This document shows, piece by piece, positions 53,135 to 63,132 of a stretch of DNA of 64,000 nucleotides. The notes below the pieces were generated by a model that saw nothing but the letters and a program-made list of their open reading frames with translations, was not told the DNA's origin and made no database searches. The stretch lies in the NCBI GenBank assembly GCA_937139405.1, contig CAKZPV010000049.1:62001-126000 (forward strand). The letters run 5' to 3'. A program made the translations under genes and the position numbers. Every line of letters begins with the position of its first letter. Positions within the stretch are counted from its first letter, which is position 1. Source of the stretch: an uncultured Nitrospirota bacterium. GTDB taxonomy: Bacteria; Nitrospirota; Nitrospiria; Nitrospirales; UBA8639.

Positions 53135-53911
53135 TTAAAACTTGCGGCTTAAAGAAGTTGATGATATTCGCATTTTCGATACTGATGAGAAAAATTCCTC
53201 GAAAAAATTCGTGAGTTGTCGCGACGCTTGCTTCGAATGCCGATACAAATCAAAAAAACCTTTCCAAGATTTCGGTGTTGTCATAATGTGCAGAACTCCA
53301 GATACCCATCCGGATGGTGTGAGAAAAAGATTAAAATCGACGGGTAGATTCTCATTGGCACCATCAGAAATGGCCCGAACAATCAAAAACGGGAAGCCAT
53401 TTTCCTGAGCAATTTCTCCAATAGCTGCACTTTCCATATCAACTCCCACGGCTCCTGATTCAGCATGTAGTAGATGCTTGTCCTCTGAATTGGTGAGCAC
53501 ATGATCTACGCTCACGAATCTTCCAGTTTTTAGAGGTTCTCTGCGCGTCCCACTCATGGCTAATGCAACATTGATCCAATCCGGATGACAGGCAATAATT
53601 TGTGAAGTGGAAGAGAGAGGAGATATCGCTGTTTGGCCAAAGACAACCTCATGCCCAATAAGAACCGACCCAATGGAGTCGGCCTTGAGATCACCGGCAA
53701 AACCAGTAGAAATTATGAGGTTCCATGGGCCGTCAGCAAGAAGTTGCTGTGTAGTTTTTCGAGCTTTGTCCGGGCCAATACCCGACTGAATCAGTAGCAC
53801 GTGTAGTCCGTGCGCAGTACTGGCAAGCGCCCGGTAACCGAACTGTGAGACTGGATGCGTGAATTGAAGGGCGCGGGCAACGGTATGAAACTCAATTCTG
53901 GTTGCCGTCAC
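53135..53911 (-). CDS. hpnG: Hopanoid-associated nucleoside phosphorylase
   Basis: A 258-residue protein with a GTG start and the nucleoside-phosphorylase fold: VLLIQSGIGPDKA, LIISTGFAGDL, VDMESAAIGEIA (purine/ribose site) and FLIVRAISDGANE. In hopanoid clusters this enzyme (HpnG) removes adenine from adenosylhopane made by HpnH, giving ribosylhopane. Its place between cyclase 2 and mlaE fits that role. Confidence 0.88.
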   Translation of the reverse strand: MTATRIEFHTVARALQFTHPVSQFGYRALASTAHGLHVLLIQSGIGPDKARKTTQQLLADGPWNLIISTGFAGDLKADSIGSVLIGHEVVFGQTAISPLSSTSQIIACHPDWINVALAMSGTRREPLKTGRFVSVDHVLTNSEDKHLLHAESGAVGVDMESAAIGEIAQENGFPFLIVRAISDGANENLPVDFNLFLTPSGWVSGVLHIMTTPKSWKGFFDLYRHSKQASRQLTNFFEEFFSSVSKMRISSTSLSRKF

Positions 53912-53983
53912 TATCGCGATTCTGACCAGAATCGACTCCTGACGTCATTTCTTAAGAAGAAGGTAAGTGTAGTTGGGTAAGAC

Positions 53984-56152
53984 TTATCTCAACCCCCGTT
54001 GCCGTCGACCGGCTTGAGCCTTTTTACGTAACTGATCGGCTCTAGCTTCTCCAGTCATTTTGACATTCCGATACATACCCAACGCCCAAACCGGGAAGTA
54101 TTTGAAATACCCATGATACCGTAAATAAAAAACACGAGGAAATCCTGTTCCCGTATGGAACGACTCATCCCATACTCCATCATCACGCTGATGACGAATC
54201 AGCCAATTGACACCGCGAATGACACTTAAGGAATCTGATTCACCAGCCTGCAGTAGAGCCATAAGTGCCCATGCCGTTTGAGAGGCAGCACTTTCCCCCT
54301 GTCCAGCAGTCTCAACATCTGCATACGAATTGCAGGATTCCCCCCAACCTCCGTCTGAATTTTGCACAGATTCTAACCAAATAACGGCTTTTTGAACCCA
54401 TGGTGCGGTCATATCCACCCCAATAGCCCGTAACCCCGAAAGGACACACCATGTCCCATAAATATAATTGACCCCCCACCGCCCATACCAACTACCATCA
54501 GGCTCTTGTTCAGTTCGTAAAAATTCTAGGGCTGGACCGACAGCCTGATGTGATTGGTCATAGCCCAAAGCTCCTAACATTTCCAAACATCGTCCCGTTA
54601 AATCAGCAGTACTAGGATCTAAGAGGGCCTGATGGTCTGCAAATGGAATTTTATTAAAAATGAGCTTATTATTATCTTTATCATACGCACTCCAACCACC
54701 ATCAGACCCTTGCATTGCCATCACCCAATGAAACCCTCTCTGGAGTACCTCATCGAAATCTGAAGTTTCCGCTTGATGAATTTTGGCCATGGCTGAGATG
54801 ACAGCTGCCGTATCATCCACATCTGGATACCAATCATTTTCATATTGAAAACTCCATCCCCCAGGCCTTGCATGCGGAGACGATACGATCCAATCACCAA
54901 TCTTTTGTGATTGCCGAGTTCGCAACCAAACATCAGCCTGGCATAAGGAAGGATGATTCAGCTCCAGTCCACTTTCAATAAGAGCATTCATGGTTAACGC
55001 TGTATCCCAAACCGGTGAATGACATGGCTGCATATGTAACATGCTTGGAATTGCGGAATTTCCAGAATTAGAATAGATTTCAAGTTGCTCAATTTCAGCT
55101 AACGCTTTTTGAATTAACGGATGGTCAGTCGCATATCCCAACGCCCTAAGCGCAAAGATCGAGTTCGCCATCGCTGGATAAATGGCTCCTAACCCTCCTT
55201 CCCCATCCATATGTTCAATCATCCAACATTCTGCCTGTTTCAAAGCTTTCTTTCTCAAGGATTTAATAGGATAAGATTCATAGAGCCGAAGAAAACCATC
55301 TACCCATACGAAAAAATTCCGCCAACTGAGTAACATTTCGTCACGGTGCAACGGCGGTACTTTTGCAAAATCCACTGCTTCCAGGGAGTTCAAAAAAAGT
55401 TCTTCAATACCTTGTTCTTTGGTAAGAACACAAAGAGGCCGATGCGCAAAAATGATCAAGAGAGGAATAATGACAGCACGAGACCAATACGATACAGCAT
55501 ACAAATTAAAGTAAAACCATTGAGGGGCAAGAAAGATCTCGGGAGGCATACAGGGAATCCCGCGCCAATCATATTGCCCAAACAACGCCAATGTAATTTT
55601 CGTAAAGACATTGGCTTGAACCACCCCTCCCTGCTGGAGTATCAGATCTTTAGCCCGCTGCATCACGAGTTCATCCGATGAGACTCCTGCCAATTTCAAA
55701 GCAAAATAGGCCTTCACCGTCGCACTAATGTCAGCGGGTCCACCAGAAAAAATTGGCCACCCACCATCTTCAAGCTGAGTATGAAGGAGATAACAGGCAG
55801 CTTTTCGTTCTCGCTCAGAATCCACCACGTTCAAAAACCGACGTAACATGACGTATTCGGATGTGAGAGTTGTATCCGCTTCTAATTCCTCAACCCAGAA
55901 CCCCTGTTCCTGATCCTGCTTGCTCAATAACCATTGCTCTCCTTTTTGAAGGGCAGATTCCAAGCCCTCCATATGACCAAGATGGGCAGTCCGTTGAGCA
56001 GAAGAATCCGGAGACACCACAGGGTGTCGATTATGAGAAACAAGTTTCAAAGAAGGTGAAACCTTCTTTACTCCCTGCTTACGAAACTTAGGAGCAACAG
56101 TTTCAAAAAAGTTCTCAGTTGCCCGAACAATGAACTGCTTCAGCAACTTCAT
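53984..56152 (-). CDS. shc: Squalene-hopene cyclase (copy 2)
   Basis: A 722-residue cyclase with the catalytic DVDDTA at 444-449 and repeated QW motifs (LEDGGWPIFSGG, PGGWSFQYEN, GSDGGWSAYDKDN, NSDGGWGESCNSY). It has an N-terminal extension of about 70 residues compared with copy 1, including a basic stretch. The C-terminus is Arg/Lys-rich (RKKAQAGRRQRG). It starts the run of hpnG, mla and hpnM genes. Both copies keep the catalytic motif, so both should be active; they may prefer different substrates or conditions. Confidence 0.94.
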   Translation of the reverse strand: MKLLKQFIVRATENFFETVAPKFRKQGVKKVSPSLKLVSHNRHPVVSPDSSAQRTAHLGHMEGLESALQKGEQWLLSKQDQEQGFWVEELEADTTLTSEYVMLRRFLNVVDSERERKAACYLLHTQLEDGGWPIFSGGPADISATVKAYFALKLAGVSSDELVMQRAKDLILQQGGVVQANVFTKITLALFGQYDWRGIPCMPPEIFLAPQWFYFNLYAVSYWSRAVIIPLLIIFAHRPLCVLTKEQGIEELFLNSLEAVDFAKVPPLHRDEMLLSWRNFFVWVDGFLRLYESYPIKSLRKKALKQAECWMIEHMDGEGGLGAIYPAMANSIFALRALGYATDHPLIQKALAEIEQLEIYSNSGNSAIPSMLHMQPCHSPVWDTALTMNALIESGLELNHPSLCQADVWLRTRQSQKIGDWIVSSPHARPGGWSFQYENDWYPDVDDTAAVISAMAKIHQAETSDFDEVLQRGFHWVMAMQGSDGGWSAYDKDNNKLIFNKIPFADHQALLDPSTADLTGRCLEMLGALGYDQSHQAVGPALEFLRTEQEPDGSWYGRWGVNYIYGTWCVLSGLRAIGVDMTAPWVQKAVIWLESVQNSDGGWGESCNSYADVETAGQGESAASQTAWALMALLQAGESDSLSVIRGVNWLIRHQRDDGVWDESFHTGTGFPRVFYLRYHGYFKYFPVWALGMYRNVKMTGEARADQLRKKAQAGRRQRGLR

Positions 56153-56329
56153 AGCGTACCGTTAGCCCTTTAATTACTTATTGATTCAAATGTTGGAGGG
56201 AATACGAACGAAACAGAAGCCTGCACAGGATATAAAACCCCAGTCTAAAACTGGCCTTATACCGAATAGGACGAAGGCTGTCAAGGAATAAAACTTACTG
56301 CCACATTCTTTTGTATCACAAGCTACAGA

Positions 56330-57637
56330 TTATGTCGAAAGCAACACAATCTTCTCGCGATGTTCTTGGACCTGACGAGTTCCATTTCTTGTATCAAACA
56401 CTACCGGTGCATGATCTACAATCATTTGGTAATCAAATGCCGAATGTGCTGTCAAGATTAATGTGCAAGCGCTCTGCTCCAATAGGTCCTTCGAAAGAGA
56501 ATAGGATTTATACTGCTGGTCCTTAATGGTCAAAGAAGGGGTGTACGGATCAACATATTGTAAATCGGCTCCTTCTCTCTGAAGCAATTCCATCACCTTC
56601 GTGGCTGGGGATTCCCGAGGATCTTCAATGTCTGCCTTATACGTCACACCCAGTACTAAAATAGTAGAGCCTTTTAAGCATTTCCCCATTTGGTTCAACA
56701 GTCGCTGAAGTTTCGTTGCCACAAAATATGGCATGTTTTCATTAATCTCTCCCGCTAACTCAATGAACCTCGTGTGCACATCATATTCTTTTGATTTCCA
56801 TGCTAAATAATACGGGTCTAAAGGAATACAATGACCGCCTACGCCTGGACCAGGATAAAACGGCATAAAGCCAAAATTTTTCGTGGCCGCCGCGTCAATG
56901 ACTTCGTAGACATTAATGTCCATCCGCTCGCATAACATAGTCAGTTCATTCACTAGCGCAATATTGACTGACCTGAAAACATTCTCAAATACTTTGGCCA
57001 TTTCTGCAACTCGAGGAGAGCTGAGAGGAAAAACTTTTACAATAGATTGTTCGTAGAATATTTTAGAAACTTCTTGGCAAGCTTCCGTCACACCCCCAAC
57101 CAACTTGAATGTATTGTGCGTTTTAAAATCCGCATTTCCCGGATCAACCCGTTCCGGCGAAAACGCGACAAATAAATCTTTGCCCACCGTGAGGCCCGTC
57201 GCCGTCAACTTAGGCAAAATAACTTCTTCCGTGGTCCCGGGGTACGTCGTACTTTCCAACACCACCAGCATGTTAGGATGGGCATAGTTGGCAAGGTGCC
57301 CAAGCACTTTCACAATGGCAGAAATATCTGGTTCTTTATTAGGAGTCAGAGGTGTTGGCACACAAATGAGGATAATATCGCATTGCTGCAATACCGAAAA
57401 ATCAGTTGTGGCTTCTAAACGCTTTTGCTCCACAACCTCACGTAATTCCTCATCGGCCACATCTAAAATGTAATTATTAGCTTGGTTAACCATTTCAACT
57501 TTGGCAGCCACTGAATCAACCCCAAAGACATGAAAACCAGTTTTGGCTTGAAGAACGGCCAACGGCAACCCCACATAGCCTAATCCGATGACTCCAACTT
57601 TTGCTGACCGATTTTTAATTTTTTCTCGTATATCCAC
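56330..57637 (-). CDS. UDP-N-acetylglucosamine/UDP-sugar 6-dehydrogenase (WbpA/WecC type)
   Basis: A 435-residue nucleotide-sugar dehydrogenase. It has the NAD fold start (VGVIGLGYVGLPLAV), ICVPTPL, the catalytic cysteine in GPGVGGHCIPLDP and the C-terminal VLGVTYKADIEDPRESPA. The subgroup oxidises UDP-GlcNAc or UDP-ManNAc to uronic acids for surface polysaccharide. No glycan cluster lies next to it here; it stands between the pilin gene and the hopanoid block. Confidence 0.9.
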   Translation of the reverse strand: MDIREKIKNRSAKVGVIGLGYVGLPLAVLQAKTGFHVFGVDSVAAKVEMVNQANNYILDVADEELREVVEQKRLEATTDFSVLQQCDIILICVPTPLTPNKEPDISAIVKVLGHLANYAHPNMLVVLESTTYPGTTEEVILPKLTATGLTVGKDLFVAFSPERVDPGNADFKTHNTFKLVGGVTEACQEVSKIFYEQSIVKVFPLSSPRVAEMAKVFENVFRSVNIALVNELTMLCERMDINVYEVIDAAATKNFGFMPFYPGPGVGGHCIPLDPYYLAWKSKEYDVHTRFIELAGEINENMPYFVATKLQRLLNQMGKCLKGSTILVLGVTYKADIEDPRESPATKVMELLQREGADLQYVDPYTPSLTIKDQQYKSYSLSKDLLEQSACTLILTAHSAFDYQMIVDHAPVVFDTRNGTRQVQEHREKIVLLST

Positions 57638-57745
57638 GTATTCTCTCCTCTTGAGGTCTAGCCCCTAATCATCACTCGCCATACTTATTCGGGGAACACT
57701 CAAATCTTCTTGAGTGGCTTCTTAGGAATGATCGCTCTGCAAATT

Positions 57746-58198
57746 TCACGACGACACATCATTCGTGACGTTTGTCAAAACTTTTTGATCGTTTATGGTC
57801 CAGACATCACACGTCGCATCTCCATCAATATTACCAATGGCCACTGCAGTAAACGCCGTCGCACTCACAGCATCCAAGGTCGAGGCAGTGCATCCTGCAG
57901 GCAAGACTCCTAAACTCGCACCCGCCAATTCATAATAGTAGCGTTGCGAAGTTCCACTGACACCAAAACCAACTGCATTAAAATCATCAATAAACCCATT
58001 GTTTTCAGCAAAGTATGCAATTTCTGAAGTATGAAGTGCCACTAAATTACTTTTCGCTTCAGTTTGTTTTGCCTTAGCCTGATACTGTAAAAAATTCGGG
58101 ATAGCGATTGTGGCCAAAATCCCAATAATCGCCACAACGATCATGAGCTCCGTCAAACTGAATCCTCTTTGATTATTTACTGTATAGCGACGGTACAT
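57746..58198 (-). CDS. Type IV pilin-like protein
   Basis: A 150-residue prepilin. The class III signal is RG|FSLTELMIVVAIIGIL with Glu at +5, followed by the long hydrophobic helix and AKQTEAKSNL. The globular part has two cysteines (CTAS and CDVW), a typical disulfide-loop pair. GGAGGT is well placed before the ATG. The main pilin versus a minor pilin cannot be told apart. No pilus assembly genes are adjacent. Confidence 0.88.
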   Translation of the reverse strand: MYRRYTVNNQRGFSLTELMIVVAIIGILATIAIPNFLQYQAKAKQTEAKSNLVALHTSEIAYFAENNGFIDDFNAVGFGVSGTSQRYYYELAGASLGVLPAGCTASTLDAVSATAFTAVAIGNIDGDATCDVWTINDQKVLTNVTNDVSS

Positions 58199-58555
58199 AA
58201 TGTGACCTCCAACGAGGGGTATCCCCCAAAAATATGGTGTTGCCTAACGTCCATCATCTGGTCATCATACAGTTGGTATTTCCAAGAGACCAGGGAATTA
58301 TCCTACACCAACGATCAGGTAATCTCACAAATCTATGAGAACATCCATTATTCTGAAAAAACGACATTATAAATAATGAAAATTTACATAGTTTTCATTC
58401 ATCATACTCATTTCTTCTCATCGCCAGAATATGCACAAATCTTAAGACACATTCATCCATGCAACTTTAGAAACACCTTTCTTCTGCCATCAAACCAAAG
58501 TCAAATATTAGAAGAATGTTATGATGCCCGGATGCCGAACGATAAAAGAGTTAGA
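58199..58555. other. Intergenic region upstream of the pilin gene
   Basis: This region holds the pilin leader on the reverse strand, with a short hairpin (GGGGTATCCCC) close to the ribosome binding site. No clear sigma-54 -24/-12 pair (TGGC-N8-TTGC) was found by eye. No gene is supported. Confidence 0.35.
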
Positions 58556-60349
58556 TTACGGAGTGTAAGTAGACTGCTGAGAAAAAGTCGAGACAGGCTC
58601 TCCAAATCCTCTATCACGAAATCGTTGCTTAAGTGCATCGTTCGTGGAGTCCAATTGCAGAGAATGCACCCAAGCCGCCCGAGCTTTTTCATGTTCTTCT
58701 CGGAGCAGAAATATTTCGCCGAGATGTTCGTAAATCACGGGATCATCTGAGACTAATGCCACAGCGCGCTGCATCATTTCTAATGCTTCTTCGATTCGTC
58801 CCGCCTTATAGAGAGCCCAGCCTAAACTATCAACATAGTAGCCATTATGTGGCTTTATGGCCACTGCGCGCTGAGTCAAGGACACCGCTTCTTCCACATT
58901 GATTCCTCGATCAGCATAACTATAGCCCAAATAATTCAGAGCATCGCCATGTTTAGGATCTAACTCTAAGGCTTGTTCCATCGCTCTCACTACTCCATCA
59001 AAACGATCCAGCTTGTCATAGGCTGTGCCTAAATTAAAATGCAACTCGGCATTCGAGGGATCTTGATGAACGCCATTTTCTAGACTATCCTTAGCCTTCT
59101 GATATTCTTCCATTTGAAAATACGTCAACCCCAACAACAAATAGGGTTCTGGACGTTTAGGGCTGAGTTTGACGGCTTGATCTAAATAAGACAGCGCTTC
59201 TTCGTTTCGTTTCAGCCGATAGGACACAAACCCCAGATGCAAAATGCTATCGAAGAAAGTGGGGTCAATCTGCACATTCGCCTGATAGGTTTGAATTGCC
59301 CGGTCATAGTCTTTCATTTCTTCATATAGCAGCCCAAGAAAATCTCGCACGCGTAATTCATGTGGCCGATTTTGTAGTACGGCATTTAATTCGTCAATCG
59401 CAGCCGCAAAATCGCCCTGCTCTCCAAATATCTGGGCCTTCCTGACTTGGGCATGAAGATCGCCTGGGTTTTGCTCAAGCAAGTGGTCGAGATGCTCGAG
59501 GGCTTGATCCGTATCTTTTTGGGCAATATACAAAGCAATTAAACGCAAGCGAAATGCCCGATGATGAGGATTCACTTCCTTTAAATACATGTCTATCGAT
59601 TGAATAGCTTGCTGAGACTCACCGGCCTCTTCTAAAAGTGTTACCAATTTGACATAGGCACGTTCAAAGGACTTATTTAGAGTAATAGCCTCTTCAAAAT
59701 GCCCGAGAGCTTCCAATTTCATATTCTTTTTTATCGCCACCATTCCCAAATAATAATGGGCCTCTGCCGAGTCAGGGACGTGTTGCAAGAGATCTCGGAA
59801 CACACCTTCTGCCTGTTGATAGCTCTCCTGAGTCAGCAATAAATTTCCATGAGAAAGATAAAGCCGCCGCTCTAGAGGAAACCTCCTTTCGCTTTCAACA
59901 AATATTCGAAGTGCATCGGTATGTTCGCCAGCGCCTGAGAAAATTTTTGCCATATCCAAAAACATGGGCACATTGATGATGTCCTCAACAGGAATTTGTT
60001 TTGCCATGTTCACGGCAGCGTTCATTTGAGCCAAAGCAAAATGAAGCTTGGCAATTCGGAATTTCAAAAAAATCGAATCCGGGTCGAACGTCAATCCCAT
60101 CTGATAGGCTTCTAGCGCTTCAGAGCCATCACTATTCAGCTCAGCCAGGGAACCGCGAAGAAAATGAAAATACGCCTGTGGATGAACTATTTCTTCAACT
60201 ATGAGAGGAGGATCTTGCTTGTTGAAAGCGGACTGAGGCGCGGTACCACAAGATACAACTAAAAGGAGAAGACTGAAGACACAGCACCGAATGCAACTCA
60301 AGCCAAATGGAAATATTTTCAGGGGCTTCATCAAACTGACTTGGTGCAT
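58556..60349 (-). CDS. TPR-repeat lipoprotein
   Basis: From the ATG at 60349 (preceded by GAGGTG at good spacing) this is 597 residues; an in-frame ATG ten codons earlier is possible. A hydrophobic segment ends in a lipobox (LVVSCG). The rest is a run of about fifteen TPR helix pairs, for example AEAHYYLGMVAIKKNMKLEA, PEPYLLLGLTYFQMEEYQKA and YVDSLGWALYKAGRIEEALE. It is probably an outer-membrane or periplasmic scaffold; the partner is unknown. Confidence 0.83.
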   Translation of the reverse strand: MHQVSLMKPLKIFPFGLSCIRCCVFSLLLLVVSCGTAPQSAFNKQDPPLIVEEIVHPQAYFHFLRGSLAELNSDGSEALEAYQMGLTFDPDSIFLKFRIAKLHFALAQMNAAVNMAKQIPVEDIINVPMFLDMAKIFSGAGEHTDALRIFVESERRFPLERRLYLSHGNLLLTQESYQQAEGVFRDLLQHVPDSAEAHYYLGMVAIKKNMKLEALGHFEEAITLNKSFERAYVKLVTLLEEAGESQQAIQSIDMYLKEVNPHHRAFRLRLIALYIAQKDTDQALEHLDHLLEQNPGDLHAQVRKAQIFGEQGDFAAAIDELNAVLQNRPHELRVRDFLGLLYEEMKDYDRAIQTYQANVQIDPTFFDSILHLGFVSYRLKRNEEALSYLDQAVKLSPKRPEPYLLLGLTYFQMEEYQKAKDSLENGVHQDPSNAELHFNLGTAYDKLDRFDGVVRAMEQALELDPKHGDALNYLGYSYADRGINVEEAVSLTQRAVAIKPHNGYYVDSLGWALYKAGRIEEALEMMQRAVALVSDDPVIYEHLGEIFLLREEHEKARAAWVHSLQLDSTNDALKQRFRDRGFGEPVSTFSQQSTYTP

Positions 60350-60393
60350 GGAAAGATCCACCTCTTTAGACCAATTCAAGCAAACAGCATTCC

Positions 60394-61746
60394 TTATACT
60401 ATACCAGATCGTGTTTTATCTAAATCATTAAATTTGGCATACCGATCGTGAAACTGCAAGTCAACCTCTCCAATAGGTCCATTTCTGTGCTTACGAACAA
60501 GAATATTAGCAATTCCCTTGTCATCGGAATCAGGGTTATACACCTCATCACGATAAATAAACATCACCACATCCGCATCCTGTTCAATCGCCCCCGATTC
60601 CCGCAGATCTGCCAGCATCGGCCTTTTGTCTGTTCGATTTTCTACAGCACGGCTTAACTGAGAAAGTGCAACGACTGGAATATCTAATTCTTTAGCAAGC
60701 GCTTTTAAAGCTCGTGAAATCTCAGAGATTTCCTGTTGCCGCGATTCAGAAGAACCCTTTCCATCCATCAATTGCAAATAATCAATGATCAGAAGATCAA
60801 GCCCATGTTCAGCCTTGAGACGTCGAGCTTTTCCCCGCATTTGCTGAACACTCAAATTCCCCGAATCATCGATAAAGATTTTCGTTTGTTCAAGCTTGCC
60901 CGCTGCCTCAGTCAACGCTACCCAATCAGGCCCTTTTAATTGCCCCGTCCTGACCGCATGAGAATCCAGATGGGCTTGGGAGCTAAGCATGCGCAGAACC
61001 AATTGAGCACGGGACATTTCCAAACTAAAAATACCAACAACTGCGTTCCCTTTTAACGCTGCCTGTTCGGCCATACCCAAGGCCAAACTCGTCTTTCCCA
61101 TACTCGGCCTGCCTGCCACAATAATTAAGTCCGAAGCCTGGAGTCCGGCAAGCAAGTTATCTAAATCTGTAAATCCGGTAGGCACTCCAGTTATTTTTTC
61201 TTGACGGCTATAGAGTCGGTCAACAATTTCAACACTGTCTTGAATGATACTACTGACCGGCGTGAAGGTACCGCCTAAATGCCCCTGTGCAAGACGAAAA
61301 ATTTCTCGCTCGGCGAATTCAAGTAGCTCATCTGTTTGAGTAGTGCCTTCGTACCCTTTCATCACGACATCGGTCGCTGTCCGAACCAATCCTCGCAATA
61401 ATGATTTATCCCGAACAATTTGGCAGTGATATCGAATATTCGCTGCACTGGGTACAAGCTGTACTAATTCAGCAATATACGAAGCTCCCCCTACTTGCTC
61501 TAATTCTGCTGTGCCTCGCAAATAATCAGTGAGTGTAATTTGATCAACCGGCTGGTTTCGTTCAGACAAGGCCACCATGCTGCGATAGAGCATCTGATTC
61601 GCAGTCCGATAAAAATCGTCTTCTGTCACGATTTCCATGGAACGACTAATGGCTGCATTATCTAACAGAATCGCGCCGAGGACCGATTGCTCCGCCTCGA
61701 TGTTCTGTGGAGGGACTCGAACACCTGTTATTTCAGATATAGCCAT
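60394..61746 (-). CDS. dnaB: Replicative DNA helicase
   Basis: A 450-residue DnaB. The start is set at the ATG at 61746 (MAISEITGVRVPPQN), since the usual N-terminal domain begins there (AEQSVLGAILLD); a longer frame to 61878 overlaps hisZ deeply. The RecA-like domain shows Walker A AGRPSMGKTSLA, Walker B LLIIDYLQLM and LADLRESGAIEQDADVV. No intein interrupts it. Its start overlaps the end of hisZ by 14 bases. Confidence 0.95.
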   Translation of the reverse strand: MAISEITGVRVPPQNIEAEQSVLGAILLDNAAISRSMEIVTEDDFYRTANQMLYRSMVALSERNQPVDQITLTDYLRGTAELEQVGGASYIAELVQLVPSAANIRYHCQIVRDKSLLRGLVRTATDVVMKGYEGTTQTDELLEFAEREIFRLAQGHLGGTFTPVSSIIQDSVEIVDRLYSRQEKITGVPTGFTDLDNLLAGLQASDLIIVAGRPSMGKTSLALGMAEQAALKGNAVVGIFSLEMSRAQLVLRMLSSQAHLDSHAVRTGQLKGPDWVALTEAAGKLEQTKIFIDDSGNLSVQQMRGKARRLKAEHGLDLLIIDYLQLMDGKGSSESRQQEISEISRALKALAKELDIPVVALSQLSRAVENRTDKRPMLADLRESGAIEQDADVVMFIYRDEVYNPDSDDKGIANILVRKHRNGPIGEVDLQFHDRYAKFNDLDKTRSGIV

Positions 61747-63055
61747 GAATATCTGCTCGCAACCGTTGAGGAAGTTCTTTAATCGTGATTCGAGATTGTC
61801 GAGGCTGTGAAGAATCTGTACATTCCAATAAGAGAACCGAGTCAGAGGCGGGTTTTTTACCTTCATAGAGAATAACACGAGAAATATTTTGCCGCAGTGC
61901 TTCTCGAGCAGACCAAGCGATGGAAGACATATGCTGTTGTTTTATCGTTTGCTCTATCACACTAATACCTGCTACCCGTAATGTCTGAGCTAACGCAAAC
62001 GCTTCATCGGTTTGACGCCCAGAAGTAAAGAATAACACTGGAGCAAACCCATTATTTTCAACTTGCCCATCACGCTCTAAGGCCGAAAACAATCGATCCA
62101 AATCTAATCCAAACCCGATGGCTGGTAAATCTCTCCCAAATTGGCCAACCAAATGATTGTATCGTCCTCCTCCACCAATTTCACAGCCTACAGCCGAAGT
62201 AAAAACATCAAAGACTACACCATCATAATAATCAAACCCACGAAATTCTCCTAAATCCAACAAAACATGCTGTTGAACACGAGTATGCTCCAATTGCTGA
62301 AATACTTGCTCTAAGCGGCGCAAAGGCTTCAGCAATTGTGTATCTTTTCCAGCGATACGCTTTCCCCATTCCAACACTTCATGCTGCCCACAGCGTTCAG
62401 GAACCTGAAGGATATTTCTCACCATCGTTCGAGGCAACCGCTCGATCGTTAAAATCTGTTCCAATCGAGGCAAGTCTTTATGGGCTGCGGCCAACTCAGC
62501 CTGTTTTCTCCCGGCAATGGACAATCCAGACCGAGATAACAATGCCTTGAAAAACCCCACATGTCCTAAGGAAATTTTCCAATCCGGCAGACCCACTTGC
62601 TCTAATAGTCCTGCCAGCATCGTCACCATTTCAGCGTCGCTTTGGTAGGTATCATCTCCGACTAACTCAATTCCTACTTGAAAGACTTCGCGATCCCGGC
62701 CTCGATGTTCTAATTCATAACGAAAGACGGTGGTCCGATAGGAAAAACGAAGGGGGATCGATTCGCCTCCTACGCCCATGGCAACCATTCTCGCAATCTG
62801 AGCGGTCGCATCGGGACGTAACACAAGCATGCGTCCTGAAGTCCGATCGGCAAATTTATAGCACTTGTCTAACACTTCTGGGGCAAGTCCAACGGATAAC
62901 ACATCTAGATATTCAAAAGTCGGAAGAATAATTTCCTGGTAGCCCCATCTGGCCAAATAGGCCAACAATTGGTCCTCTAGCTTTCGGACACGCTGAGCCG
63001 TATGAGGCAATACAGTGGCAGTACCGATGGGGATAAGGGAACGAAGCGGTTTCAT
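61733..63055 (-). CDS. hisZ: ATP phosphoribosyltransferase regulatory subunit
   Basis: A 440-residue HisS-like protein. The N-terminal PIGTATVLPHTAQRVRKLE, then RPDATAQIARMVA and the motif GCEIGGGGRYNHLVGQFG match HisZ, the HisG partner in histidine synthesis, rather than true HisRS, where RPEGTA is usual. It keeps a C-terminal region of anticodon-domain type (FFTSGRQTDEAFALAQTLR), which is variable in HisZ. No hisG is adjacent in this window. Confidence 0.8.
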   Translation of the reverse strand: MKPLRSLIPIGTATVLPHTAQRVRKLEDQLLAYLARWGYQEIILPTFEYLDVLSVGLAPEVLDKCYKFADRTSGRMLVLRPDATAQIARMVAMGVGGESIPLRFSYRTTVFRYELEHRGRDREVFQVGIELVGDDTYQSDAEMVTMLAGLLEQVGLPDWKISLGHVGFFKALLSRSGLSIAGRKQAELAAAHKDLPRLEQILTIERLPRTMVRNILQVPERCGQHEVLEWGKRIAGKDTQLLKPLRRLEQVFQQLEHTRVQQHVLLDLGEFRGFDYYDGVVFDVFTSAVGCEIGGGGRYNHLVGQFGRDLPAIGFGLDLDRLFSALERDGQVENNGFAPVLFFTSGRQTDEAFALAQTLRVAGISVIEQTIKQQHMSSIAWSAREALRQNISRVILYEGKKPASDSVLLLECTDSSQPRQSRITIKELPQRLRADIHGYI

Positions 63056-63074
63056 GGGAACGTTGAAAACGAGC

Positions 63075-63103
63075 CTACCAAGAAGCCATCCGGCTAAGGG
63101 TAG
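63075..63103 (-). terminator. Possible hairpin terminator after serA
   Basis: The reverse-strand RNA can pair CTACC with GGTAG and AGCC with GGCT around a short loop, followed by a broken T-rich run. It lies between the serA stop and the hisZ start. The stem is interrupted, so it is a weak candidate. Confidence 0.3.
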
Positions 63104-63132
63104 TTAATGGAGAAGAGACGTTACTTTACCTG

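Noticed and set aside
61747-61878. Longer start for dnaB
   Set aside because: The extra residues do not resemble DnaB and overlap hisZ; the inner ATG begins the normal N-terminal domain.
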